Shown: piece by piece, positions 42,158-49,789 of the stretch
How the letters are laid out: each line of letters opens with the position of its first letter
Position numbering within the stretch: position 1 is the first letter of the stretch
Source: Stutzerimonas stutzeri
Lineage (GTDB): Bacteria; Pseudomonadota; Gammaproteobacteria; Pseudomonadales; Pseudomonadaceae
Assembly: GCF_019090095.1 (NCBI RefSeq)
Contig: NZ_JAGQFP010000001.1
Coordinates: forward strand, 992,001-1,056,000
DNA length: 64,000 nt
Direction of reading: 5' to 3'
Made by a program: the position numbers and the translations under genes
The notes under the pieces: model-generated
What the model was told of the DNA's origin: nothing
Database searches by the model: none
The model's input: only the letters and a program-made list of their open reading frames with translations

Positions 42158-42225
42158 GATCAATCAACACCGAAGAGGTATTGCTCGCAGGTACACCGGT
42201 CGGAAAGCTGATCGCCAGCAGATAG
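42154..42225 (+). pseudogene. hipA 5' fragment after XRE copy 2
   Basis: The ATG overlaps the XRE stop (ATGA) and the frame reads RSINTEEVLLAGTPVGKL before a TAG at 42223. That resembles the first strand pair of HipA-type kinases (INTAEVxLWGxxIG). Everything after is missing, and downstream DNA belongs to the PgpA-like gene on the other strand. Confidence 0.6.
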
Positions 42226-42272
42226 GGCATCTACTGTGCCTATCATCCACAGTGGTGGCGCCAGGCTTGAAC

Positions 42273-42809
42273 CTACCGCCACCTGAACATGGATATGAAC
42301 GGGTTCGATGAGTTCTCTTTGAGCTCATATGGCCGCCTTTTTTTACAGAACCACTGCCGTAAACGAATAGCAACCGCGATCACGATCCAGGTGTAAAAAG
42401 CCGCCATTAGATCGTCGAGCACGATACCTACCCCACCGCCGACAGCTTCAAGAAGATTCAGCGGCGGTAATTTGAGGGCATCGAACAAGCGAAATAGTGC
42501 GAACGCTGTCAGGAACATCCAGGGCCGGCGGATTGAAGCAAGCCCGATCATCGAGACCGGAAATACTAGGTACTCGTCTGCAACGATCTGTGGAACATCC
42601 CCGCCCCCTAACCACAGCGAAGCCCAATGGCAGAGCGGCACAGCCAGTGCCAGCAGTATCACCGCGATGAAAGCCTGGCGCCTCGGAGGATGACCCAATA
42701 ACCACCAGGCCAGAGGCAAACCAAGCAACGATCCGAAGGTTCCGGGCATGAACGGTAGCTCGCCGAGACCGAACCCCGTTGCTACCTGCACCACCAAGGT
42801 TTCTATCAT
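42273..42809 (-). CDS. PgpA-like phosphatidylglycerophosphatase
   Basis: A 178-residue membrane protein with the PgpA pattern: GFGLGELPFMPGTFGSLLGL at residues 12-31, an acidic pair in VADEYLVFPV, LFRLFDALKLPPL, and GGGVGIVLDDLMAAFYTWI near 122-140. PgpA dephosphorylates phosphatidylglycerophosphate with Mg2+. Differences from core PgpA (FDALKLPPLNLLE in place of FDxxKPxPI) suggest a divergent paralogue carried as cargo rather than the housekeeping copy. It lies in the same direction as two CNNM/CBS genes 180 bp upstream. Confidence 0.8.
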   Translation of the reverse strand: MIETLVVQVATGFGLGELPFMPGTFGSLLGLPLAWWLLGHPPRRQAFIAVILLALAVPLCHWASLWLGGGDVPQIVADEYLVFPVSMIGLASIRRPWMFLTAFALFRLFDALKLPPLNLLEAVGGGVGIVLDDLMAAFYTWIVIAVAIRLRQWFCKKRRPYELKENSSNPFISMFRWR

Positions 42810-42849
42810 CGAAATCGCAGATCCATCTCATACATCTGGAACAGGCTGC

Positions 42850-42881
42850 AGGAGGGTTAGCCAGAGGTAGCTAACCCTCCT
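42850..42881. repeat. Hairpin between the pgpA-like and CNNM genes
   Basis: A 12-bp perfect stem AGGAGGGTTAGC / GCTAACCCTCCT with an 8-bp loop. No T run follows on either strand, so it may be an RNA processing or weak termination structure in the leftward transcript. Confidence 0.6.
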
Positions 42882-42991
42882 GAGCTGGAAGAACAACAAG
42901 CCAGAAGGTGTTGATGCATCAGGCCTCAGCAACGGCAAGCTCTGTCAGTACACGCCTGATCACATGAACACCTGGCTGACAGGGAAGCCGG

Positions 42992-44008
42992 CTAGGAGGC
43001 GGTCGCAAGAGGCAATATGCGCTCCAGTATGTCGGCGAGCGTTACCACCCCTTTCAACTGCCCGTCTTGCATGACCACGGCAAGCTGAACGCTCGACTTA
43101 CGCATGAGCGCCAGGGACTCATAGACCGGCGTTTTAGCGTCCAGAACGAAAACCTGGCGGGCGATTTCCCGCGCAGGACGCGTATCAGGCTCAAGCAGAG
43201 TGTCACGCAGATGAACGACCAGAGGCAGCTTGTCGCCGGCGCCGAGAATCAGGATACGCAGATGGCCTGACTGAGCAGCGATGGCACGTACATCCGCTAC
43301 GGACGCTTCAAACTTGACGTGGACCGGGATGGCGTCACTCGTTACCAGCTCCTCGATCGGCAGGGTGCCGAGATCAATAAGGCTGGAAATCTGCTGCTGA
43401 AGGCCAGGCTGAAGCGTTCCGACCTCAGCTGAGTGCTCGACGAGTCTACGAATGGTGGCGATATCCTGCCCGCCCACCGCAGCGCTCTCGACAGGCTCGA
43501 CACCGGACGCCGTGACCAGACGGTTCGCAATCCGGTTGACCCACTTCATCAGGGGGCGCAATGGCCAGATGTAAGCGCGTGATATGAGCCCCACGGCCAG
43601 TGCCGAACGTTCCGGGTGTGCAATCGCCCAGGATTTCGGTGCCATCTCGCCAACCACCAGGTGCAGGAAGGTCACCACGAAGAGCGCGAGCGCAAAGGAA
43701 GCACCTCCCGCCGCCCACTCGGGCACGCCCCAGACGATCAGCAGCGGGCCGAGCCAGTTGTCGACAGCAGGCTTGGTCACGGCGCCCAATGCGAAGGTAC
43801 AGAACGTGATGCCCAGCTGAGCACCAGCCAGCATCAGGGTCAGGTCGTTCATGCCGCGCAACGCGGCGCGTGCAGAACTGCTGGTCGGAGCCAGCTCTTC
43901 GAGACGGTGACGGCGCGCACCGAGCAACGCGAACTCGATGATGACGAAGATTGCGCTGAGCACGATGAGGGCCATGGTCACCAACGTGACGATCAGAGGA
44001 TCATTCAT
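42992..44008 (-). CDS. CNNM-domain/CBS membrane protein (hemolysin/CorC-like), short form
   Basis: A 338-residue protein. The N-terminal DUF21/CNNM part has three to four membrane helices (IVTLVTMALIVLSAIFVIIE first) and contains MLAGAQLGITFCTFALGAV and VVGEMAPKSWAIAHP, both family signatures. Two CBS motifs follow in the C-terminal third (LVTSDAIPVHV, and LKGVVTLADILERIL at the end). The extra CorC_HlyC domain is absent. The start overlaps the stop of the longer relative by ATGA, so the two make a pair, perhaps a heteromer. CNNM proteins take part in Mg2+/divalent cation homeostasis. Confidence 0.88.
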   Translation of the reverse strand: MNDPLIVTLVTMALIVLSAIFVIIEFALLGARRHRLEELAPTSSSARAALRGMNDLTLMLAGAQLGITFCTFALGAVTKPAVDNWLGPLLIVWGVPEWAAGGASFALALFVVTFLHLVVGEMAPKSWAIAHPERSALAVGLISRAYIWPLRPLMKWVNRIANRLVTASGVEPVESAAVGGQDIATIRRLVEHSAEVGTLQPGLQQQISSLIDLGTLPIEELVTSDAIPVHVKFEASVADVRAIAAQSGHLRILILGAGDKLPLVVHLRDTLLEPDTRPAREIARQVFVLDAKTPVYESLALMRKSSVQLAVVMQDGQLKGVVTLADILERILPLATAS

Positions 44009-45378
44009 TGCGCTTCCTCCTGCTTAATCGTCTCGACAAGCGTGACACGTACCTGGGTCGGCACATAGCGTTCAACCCGCAGCACTTCGATCACTAGCTG
44101 ACGCTCCACGGGCAGATCGGAAACCAGCTCCGAGGGATCCTCAGGCAAGGTTATCGTCACGATGTCGCCTTCGGCGGGCAAAGCACCCAGCTCCGCGATC
44201 AACAAACCAGCGATGGTTTCAACCTCTTCATGAGGCAGGTCATAGCCGAGCGCACGTTCGACTTCGTCCAGGTGCACATCGCCATCCATGATCCAGATGC
44301 CGTCACCGCCCGGTATGAGCGGGTCGGCATTATCTTCGTCATGCTCATCGGTAATTTCGCCGACGATTTCCTCCGCGAGATCCTCAAGAGTCAATACGCC
44401 GACGAAGCTGCCGTATTCATCGATGACGCAGGCAAGTTGGTTGTTGGTCTGAATCAATTCAGCAAGAGCATCCGGCAGCGCCATCAGGGTAGGAATGACA
44501 GTGGCCGGTCTCATCACCGACTCAACAGTATCTTCAGTATCCCCTGCTAATAGTCGTAACAGGACATCCGTGAGGTGAACGACGCCGACAGGGGTGTCCT
44601 CGTGGATGACCGGGTAGCGGGTATGACCCCTGGCCATGAGTTCGCGCAGTTTGAGCAACGTCGTCTCAGGCGTGAGCCAGTCAACCTGCGACCGCGGAAT
44701 CATGGCGTGTTCGACGTCCTGCTGGGGGAAGTCAAGAATGCGATCCAGCATCAGCGAGAGCTCTACAGGAAGGTCTCCGCTGTCACGCGAGTCAGAGATG
44801 ATGCGCGGCAGGTCATCAGCCGAGACGCTTACATCCAGATCATGGACAGGCTCGATACGCAGCAGGCGCAGGAACAGGTTGGCGGACTTGTCGAAAAAGC
44901 CGATCAACCAACCGAATACCGTCAGGTAAATCAGAGTCGAGCGGGCAAGACCTCTGGCCAGAGGGTCGGCATTGGCGATTGCCAGGTTCTTCGGATAGAG
45001 CTCGCCAAAAATCATCTGGATAATCGTGGCAACCACCAAGGCAAGCAGCGTACCGACGGTTACGCCAACCTCTGCCGGAATGCCTACCCCGCCCAGCAGA
45101 ACACCGAGCGACTGACCAACCAATGGCTCAGCCACGAAACCGACCAGCAGACCTGTCACGGTGATGCCCAACTGGGCACCCGACAGCATGAAGCTGGTTC
45201 GCTTCGTCACTTCAAGCGCGCGCTTGGCGGAGGCATCACCGTCGGCAGCCAATACGGCAAGCCGCGTACGGTCGACGGCCATGTAGGCGAATTCCTGGGC
45301 GACGAAGTAGCCGTTTGCCGCAATGATCGCCAGGATAACGAGGGTACCGAACAGGAGAGTGAGGGTCGGTTCGATCAC
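44005..45378 (-). CDS. CNNM/CBS/CorC-domain membrane protein (hemolysin family), full form
   Basis: A 457-residue protein. CNNM part: TLLFGTLVILAIIAANGYFV, then MLSGAQLGITVTGLLVGFV and FGELYPKNLAIANADPLA. CBS pair: MIPRSQVDWLTPETTLLKLR and NQLACVIDEYGSFVGVLTLE, the latter running into DLAEEIVGEI. A C-terminal CorC_HlyC domain (DIVTITLPED onward) ends the protein. Members are linked to Mg2+/Co2+ resistance and membrane homeostasis. It is the first gene of a likely operon with the short CNNM protein and perhaps the PgpA-like gene. Confidence 0.9.
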   Translation of the reverse strand: MIEPTLTLLFGTLVILAIIAANGYFVAQEFAYMAVDRTRLAVLAADGDASAKRALEVTKRTSFMLSGAQLGITVTGLLVGFVAEPLVGQSLGVLLGGVGIPAEVGVTVGTLLALVVATIIQMIFGELYPKNLAIANADPLARGLARSTLIYLTVFGWLIGFFDKSANLFLRLLRIEPVHDLDVSVSADDLPRIISDSRDSGDLPVELSLMLDRILDFPQQDVEHAMIPRSQVDWLTPETTLLKLRELMARGHTRYPVIHEDTPVGVVHLTDVLLRLLAGDTEDTVESVMRPATVIPTLMALPDALAELIQTNNQLACVIDEYGSFVGVLTLEDLAEEIVGEITDEHDEDNADPLIPGGDGIWIMDGDVHLDEVERALGYDLPHEEVETIAGLLIAELGALPAEGDIVTITLPEDPSELVSDLPVERQLVIEVLRVERYVPTQVRVTLVETIKQEEAQ

Positions 45379-45925
45379 CGCATCACCTCATCATTTTTTG
45401 TTTCAGAAGAGCGTCTACAACCGCTGGGGCTTGATGTGTCCACAATGGATCCGAAGTGACAAAGGGCCTCCATTATATTCCTTCCCTAGCCACAGGCCAC
45501 TTTGATGATCAGTGCAGAAAATGCTTACAAAGGCGCGTAGATGGTGGTTTCTAGCACCGTGAAACGAATTCCTAACATTTGAATACAAATGCGAAAGCGA
45601 GATCGGGCACCCGATATAACCATGCCGTTCGTACCTAACCCGCCCAAAGCGCCTCTATTTTATGAGGAAATGGTATGACTGCTTTTGGTCGATTACGTCC
45701 TCCGCCGCTGGCGGCTACCGGCCGAATAGTAGACGCACGCTCGAACTGCCACCCCTAGTGGCGAACTATGCGAAAACCTGTCAGTTTTGCATGCAGCTGA
45801 ATGGTGTTAGTCCTGACGCTTGACGGTTTTCATGCGAATGCTCAATAGAGGCACGTTCCCCTCGATCGACTGGCTTACATGACCAACAGGGGCGTGGGTA
45901 CACGGAAATTAGGAAAGAACCAAGC
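45379..45925. other. Non-coding interval with promoter region and a degenerate repeat
   Basis: About 550 bp without a credible gene. The part near 45379-45480 should hold the leftward promoter of the CNNM genes. At 45677-45733, GACTGCTTTTGGTCGATTAC followed by GCTGGCGGCTACCGGCCGA belongs to the recurrent GGCCGGTTGCTGCC-type intergenic repeat. Nothing else is recognisable. Confidence 0.4.
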
Positions 45926-47224
45926 TCAGCGCTCTTGAGGCCCCTTCCATTCCAGCAGCGCCTGTAGCGGATCCAGTTCGCCAATAAGCTCACGCGCTTG
46001 AGCGAGCTTGTCCATAGCAATGCATCGCTCGGCGATGGGCAGATTCGATACAGAGCTCTCCGCATCACTGAAAAAGGCCTGGATCCGCTTTATGTCATCC
46101 CAATGCTTGATGGCACTCAACAAATCAGTCCTCGCCTGCTCCCTTGCTTCGTTTTGCAGTCGAATCCGCTCTCTCTCCTCACGCCGGCGAATCTGTTCCA
46201 TCCCCTCCTGCTGCCGAATTCTGGCCTGCTCCTCGGCCTCCTCTACCAATCGGGCAACTACAGGCGCGGCGTCTGTGAGTTGCTGCACGATCTCATCAAG
46301 CTGGCCACGTAGCGGGCCTTGCTTGGCCTCCCTCCAACTCTGAGACCAATCAGTCCACGGATATGGCGAGAACGCCCTTATACATAGGCGGCCGGTCGCA
46401 AAGTCCATCCGAGTCGACCAGTTCCAGGTTGAGCTCAAGCGGCGCATTTGCTGCGACGGTATCTTGGAGGTGGGGATGTACTTGCCATCGATGTAGCGGG
46501 CCTCCAGTTCCTCAGTCATCTCAAACAACGTCAGTCCAATGGCAACCGTCCCGACGAAAACCACTGTGGGCTTGGATGGTGACCACAACGCCGGATGCCG
46601 GTGCCTTGGCTTCTTGGGTGGGTGCTCATGTTCATCAAACGAGGCCCGGGCATAGGTTCGGTCACTCGGTGCAAACATCACGCGATGGCCGGCGGCCTCC
46701 AGCTTGAGAAACAGCTGATTCGCCAGCGTCAGGGCAGGCTCAAGCTGAGGCTTGGTCACCACGACATCCACCAGGCGCTGCCTACCTGGCTTGAGGAATC
46801 CTTGGTCGATGACGCGCCCCTGCTCAAAGACCTCATACGCCCCCACGACAACAGGATGCTGACTTGATCGCGATATGCGGAGCTGTTCGGGTTTGATTTT
46901 GCGCGGTGCAGGTGCCTTCGGTACCGGTCGAGAAACAGCACCAAGAGCATCTCCCCTGCGCCATACCTGAAGGTCACCAGGCCCAGCATCAGGCAAGGAT
47001 GGCTGAGGACTCGATATTCCATTCTCCAGCTTTACCCAATGCCCACGCGGCGGCCGCGGGACATTCATGCGGGCACACACGCGCGCCAAGAAGCTGGAAG
47101 AAACACGGTGGTGATCCGCGATCTTGGTCATGGGAAGCCGCCACACCTCTGCGTACATCTCCTCACGACTGACTGGGCCACCAGGACTGGAACTAGGTTG
47201 CTGGGATACCTCTTCGGGAGACAC
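45926..47224 (-). CDS. Conserved hypothetical protein next to the integrase, coiled-coil C-terminus
   Basis: A 432-residue protein of unknown function. The N-terminus (residues 18-65) has an HTH-like block SREEMYAEVWRLPMTKIADH followed by SSSFLARVCARMNVPRPPRG and HWVKLENG. The middle holds mixed alpha/beta segments, and residues 320-390 form a long charged coiled coil (EEAEEQARIRQQEGMEQIRR). It ends IGELDPLQALLEWKGPQER. Proteins like this are frequent near Pseudomonas integrases. A 3' scrap of a homologue lies at 41648, so the family travels with island ends. Confidence 0.7.
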   Translation of the reverse strand: MSPEEVSQQPSSSPGGPVSREEMYAEVWRLPMTKIADHHRVSSSFLARVCARMNVPRPPRGHWVKLENGISSPQPSLPDAGPGDLQVWRRGDALGAVSRPVPKAPAPRKIKPEQLRISRSSQHPVVVGAYEVFEQGRVIDQGFLKPGRQRLVDVVVTKPQLEPALTLANQLFLKLEAAGHRVMFAPSDRTYARASFDEHEHPPKKPRHRHPALWSPSKPTVVFVGTVAIGLTLFEMTEELEARYIDGKYIPTSKIPSQQMRRLSSTWNWSTRMDFATGRLCIRAFSPYPWTDWSQSWREAKQGPLRGQLDEIVQQLTDAAPVVARLVEEAEEQARIRQQEGMEQIRRREERERIRLQNEAREQARTDLLSAIKHWDDIKRIQAFFSDAESSVSNLPIAERCIAMDKLAQARELIGELDPLQALLEWKGPQER

Positions 47225-47414
47225 GCATCAATCCTTAAGCCTGATATCACCGTACCAGCCAACGACAGGCCATACGCCACGATCCATCAGGTCAAACCGA
47301 GCCAAAACGGTTGTTGTACCAAACCCTCCGCAGCCCCCTCCACCACGTTGTTCGCCCAGCGAGCAGCGGACAGCATCTGCAGCACGGATCAGGGCCAACA
47401 AGGAGGCGACATTC

Positions 47415-47825
47415 ATGCCCGCATCATCTGAACAGATAGCCGCACGCTTGATCACCTGCCCACCCCGAATCCTGCGAGCAAGTGCGGCCCCCGCCTACCT
47501 AGGCATGTGCCGCACAGAATTCAACAAAACCGTCCGGCCTTACGTGCGGGAATTCCGCATTGGAGTGCAAGGCATCGGCTTTGATCGGCAAGAGCTGGAT
47601 GCCTGGGCAGACGCCTACATCGACCGGGCCATCATTGAAAAGGAAGGTGCCAAGGGACATGATCACTCCCGCAGCGAGCGCCAAGGAGAAAAAACATGGC
47701 GCGAAAAACCATTAGCGGCCTCTACCAAAGGAACGGGATCTGGCACATCGACAAGGTCTTCAGAGGTCAGCGAATTCAGGAAAGCACTGGATCAAGCGAT
47801 AGGAAGGAGGCAGAGCAGTACCTGA
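47415..47825 (+). CDS. Excisionase-like HTH protein overlapping the integrase gene
   Basis: A 136-residue protein from the ATG at 47415 with AGGAGGCGAC as ribosome site. The HTH region reads SAAPAYLGMCRTEFNKTVRP then the wing IGVQGIGFDRQELDAWADAY. The last 43 codons lie inside the 5' end of the integrase gene in another frame. Their sequence (GTSTRSSEVSEFRKALDQAI) looks like the tail I recall for similar integrase-linked proteins, so the overlap seems real. It probably controls excision direction or integrase expression. Confidence 0.72.
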   Translation: MPASSEQIAARLITCPPRILRASAAPAYLGMCRTEFNKTVRPYVREFRIGVQGIGFDRQELDAWADAYIDRAIIEKEGAKGHDHSRSERQGEKTWREKPLAASTKGTGSGTSTRSSEVSEFRKALDQAIGRRQSST

Positions 47826-48895
47826 TACACAAGCTGGAAAAGCTCCGGGAACAGAAGATCTATGGCGTCCGCACGATCAGAACCTGGCGGGAAGCCGCTA
47901 CGCGTTACCTGATCGAGTACAAGGATCAGCCGTCGATAGGCCTCACGGCCATCTATCTGGAGCAGTTGGATCCGTATATTGGCGACCAGCCTCTGACTCA
48001 TGTCGACGATGAGACCCTGGCTCCCTACATAAGGGATCGACTCAAGAGCAGCAGAACCAGCGATGGAAAGTTGAAGCCTGGCGTCTCACACCGCACGGTG
48101 AACATCGCCCTGGAGCGCGTCATACGCATTCTGAACCTGTGCGCCCGAAAATGGCGTGATGAGCAGAAGCGTCCCTGGCTCGACGTAGTGCCGATGATCA
48201 CCAAGCTGGAAGAGAAGAAAACCAGACGCATGCCCTACCCGATGTCCTGGGAAGAGCAGTCGATTCTCTTCGCCGAACTGCCTGACCATTTGCGCCGCAT
48301 GGCCCTGTACAAGGTCAACAGCGGCTCACGCGAACAGGAGGTTGTGAAGCTGCGCTGGGATTGGGAGATACCGATTCCTGAGCTCAACACCAGCGTGTTT
48401 CTCATACCGGCGGATTTTGGTGGCCGACATGAGAGCTCCGGGGTCAAGAACGGCGACGAGCGCCTCGTTGTGCTCAACAACGTAGCCAAGTCGGTCATCG
48501 AGGGACAGCGTGGACTTGATCCGGTTTGGGTATTTCCTTACGGACAACCCGATCGAAACGGCAAGGCAACTCCCGTTCACCGAATGAACGATTCGGCATG
48601 GAAGAAAGCCAGGGTCAGAGCAGCGAAGAAGTTCCAGGAGCGTTTTATGCGCCCTGCCCCAGCTGGATTTGCTTCGATCCGCGTTCACGATCTGAAGCAC
48701 ACCTTCGGCCGAAGACTTCGGGCAGCCGGGGTAACGGAGGAAGACAGGAAGGCTCTGCTGGGGCACAAGAACGGTAGCATCACCAGTCACTACTCAGCCG
48801 CCGAGTTGGGCAAACTGATCGATGAAGCCAACAGGATTTCGGCTACCGACTCGCGCGGTCCGGCCCTGACAATTTTGAGGAGAATGGCAGGATGA
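47696..48895 (+). CDS. int: Tyrosine recombinase (integrase) of the island
   Basis: A 399-residue site-specific recombinase. The N-terminal arm-binding and SAM-like domains are followed by catalytic residues Arg212 (NSGSREQEVVKLRW), His331-x-x-Lys334 (VHDLKHTFGRRLRAAG), His357 (LLGHKNGSITSHYS) and the nucleophile Tyr366. The usual Arg of the HxxR box is Lys, a variant common in phage-type integrases of this genus. It points towards the 3' end of tRNA-Pro(GGG), 93 bp away, and is therefore the likely enzyme that placed the island there. Start ATG at 47696 with AAGGAG upstream. Confidence 0.95.
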   Translation: MARKTISGLYQRNGIWHIDKVFRGQRIQESTGSSDRKEAEQYLIHKLEKLREQKIYGVRTIRTWREAATRYLIEYKDQPSIGLTAIYLEQLDPYIGDQPLTHVDDETLAPYIRDRLKSSRTSDGKLKPGVSHRTVNIALERVIRILNLCARKWRDEQKRPWLDVVPMITKLEEKKTRRMPYPMSWEEQSILFAELPDHLRRMALYKVNSGSREQEVVKLRWDWEIPIPELNTSVFLIPADFGGRHESSGVKNGDERLVVLNNVAKSVIEGQRGLDPVWVFPYGQPDRNGKATPVHRMNDSAWKKARVRAAKKFQERFMRPAPAGFASIRVHDLKHTFGRRLRAAGVTEEDRKALLGHKNGSITSHYSAAELGKLIDEANRISATDSRGPALTILRRMAG

Positions 48896-48945
48896 AAAAA
48901 GTCCCGCAAAAGTCCCTACGCTTCTACGCGTGAAGCGCCCATAAA

Positions 48946-48977
48946 AAAATCCAGTCACCGCTAAGTGACTGGATTTT
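48946..48977. terminator. Bidirectional terminator between integrase and tRNA-Pro
   Basis: AAAATCCAGTCAC / GTGACTGGATTTT, a 13-bp perfect stem with loop CGCTAA, preceded by A residues and followed by T residues, so it works for the integrase (plus) and the tRNA (minus) transcripts. Confidence 0.9.
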
Positions 48978-48988
48978 CTAGGGTTTTT

Positions 48989-49066
<78 letters not shown>

Positions 49067-49146
49067 CAGTGCTTCCAGCTCTGCTGAAAGCGGATCGAAC
49101 TATACACTAAGCATCTGAATAGGTGAAAGTTTTTTATTCATGCCGC

Positions 49147-49503
49147 TTAGTTTTTGAGTACTTGAAGTACATCTTCAAGCTCCGTGATCATCTGCCTGAT
49201 CAGCTGCTTATACTGAGTAGTGTCCTCGCGGGCTTCATCACCTGACATGCGCTGTCGAGCACCGCCGATGGTGAAGCCTTGCTCATATAGCAACGACCGG
49301 ATCTGCCTGATCATCAATACATCCTGCCGCTGATAGTAGCGGCGGTTGCCGCGACGCTTCACGGGGTTCAGCTGCGGAAACTCCTGCTCCCAGTAGCGCA
49401 GCACATGGGGTTTAACCGCGCATAACTCACTCACCTCACCGATGGTGAAATAGCGCTTACCCGGGATTGTCGGCAACTCGTCGTTATGACTTGGTTCCAG
49501 CAT
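49147..49503 (-). CDS. MerR-family regulator adjacent to ihfA
   Basis: A 118-residue protein with the Mer[24 protein letters not shown] then [20 protein letters not shown] and [11 protein letters not shown] short C-terminal dimerisation helix ([10 protein letters not shown]) follows; there is no metal-binding cysteine loop. In Pseudomonas this gene stands between ihfA and tRNA-Pro (PA2737-like). It overlaps ihfA by 20 bp and closes the infC-pheST-ihfA cluster. Confidence 0.92.
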   Translation of the reverse strand: MLEPSHNDELPTIPGKRYFTIGEVSELCAVKPHVLRYWEQEFPQLNPVKRRGNRRYYQRQDVLMIRQIRSLLYEQGFTIGGARQRMSGDEAREDTTQYKQLIRQMITELEDVLQVLKN

Positions 49504-49786
49504 AGGCTTCGACTCTGGCTTTAAGTTTTTGCCCTGGCCGGAACGTCACCACACGCCGTGCCGTGATCGGAATTTCCTCGCCGGTTTTCGGATTTCGTCC
49601 GGGACGCTGGCGCTTGTCACGCAGGTCGAAATTGCCGAAACCGGACAATTTCACCTGCTCGTTATGCTCCAGCGCCTGGCGGATTTCCTCGAAAAACAGC
49701 TCGACCAGTTCCTTGGCCTCGCGCTTATTCAAGCCTAGCTCTTCATATAGACGTTCCGCCATTTCAGCTTTCGTCAGAGCCCCCAT
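49484..49786 (-). CDS. ihfA: Integration host factor subunit alpha
   Basis: A 100-residue HU/IHF protein: [20 protein letters not shown], then [20 protein letters not shown] and the signature [20 protein letters not shown] followed by [15 protein letters not shown] bends DNA in replication, recombination and transcription, and is often needed by phage-type integrases such as the one nearby. It follows pheT after 3 bp, the conserved gammaproteobacterial order. Confidence 0.98.
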   Translation of the reverse strand: MGALTKAEMAERLYEELGLNKREAKELVELFFEEIRQALEHNEQVKLSGFGNFDLRDKRQRPGRNPKTGEEIPITARRVVTFRPGQKLKARVEAYAGTKS

Positions 49787-49789
49787 ACG

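Noticed and set aside
33571..42225. CRISPR array in the repeat-rich cargo zone
   Set aside because: Repeats are few, long and irregular, contain genes, and have no uniform spacers; no cas genes were found.
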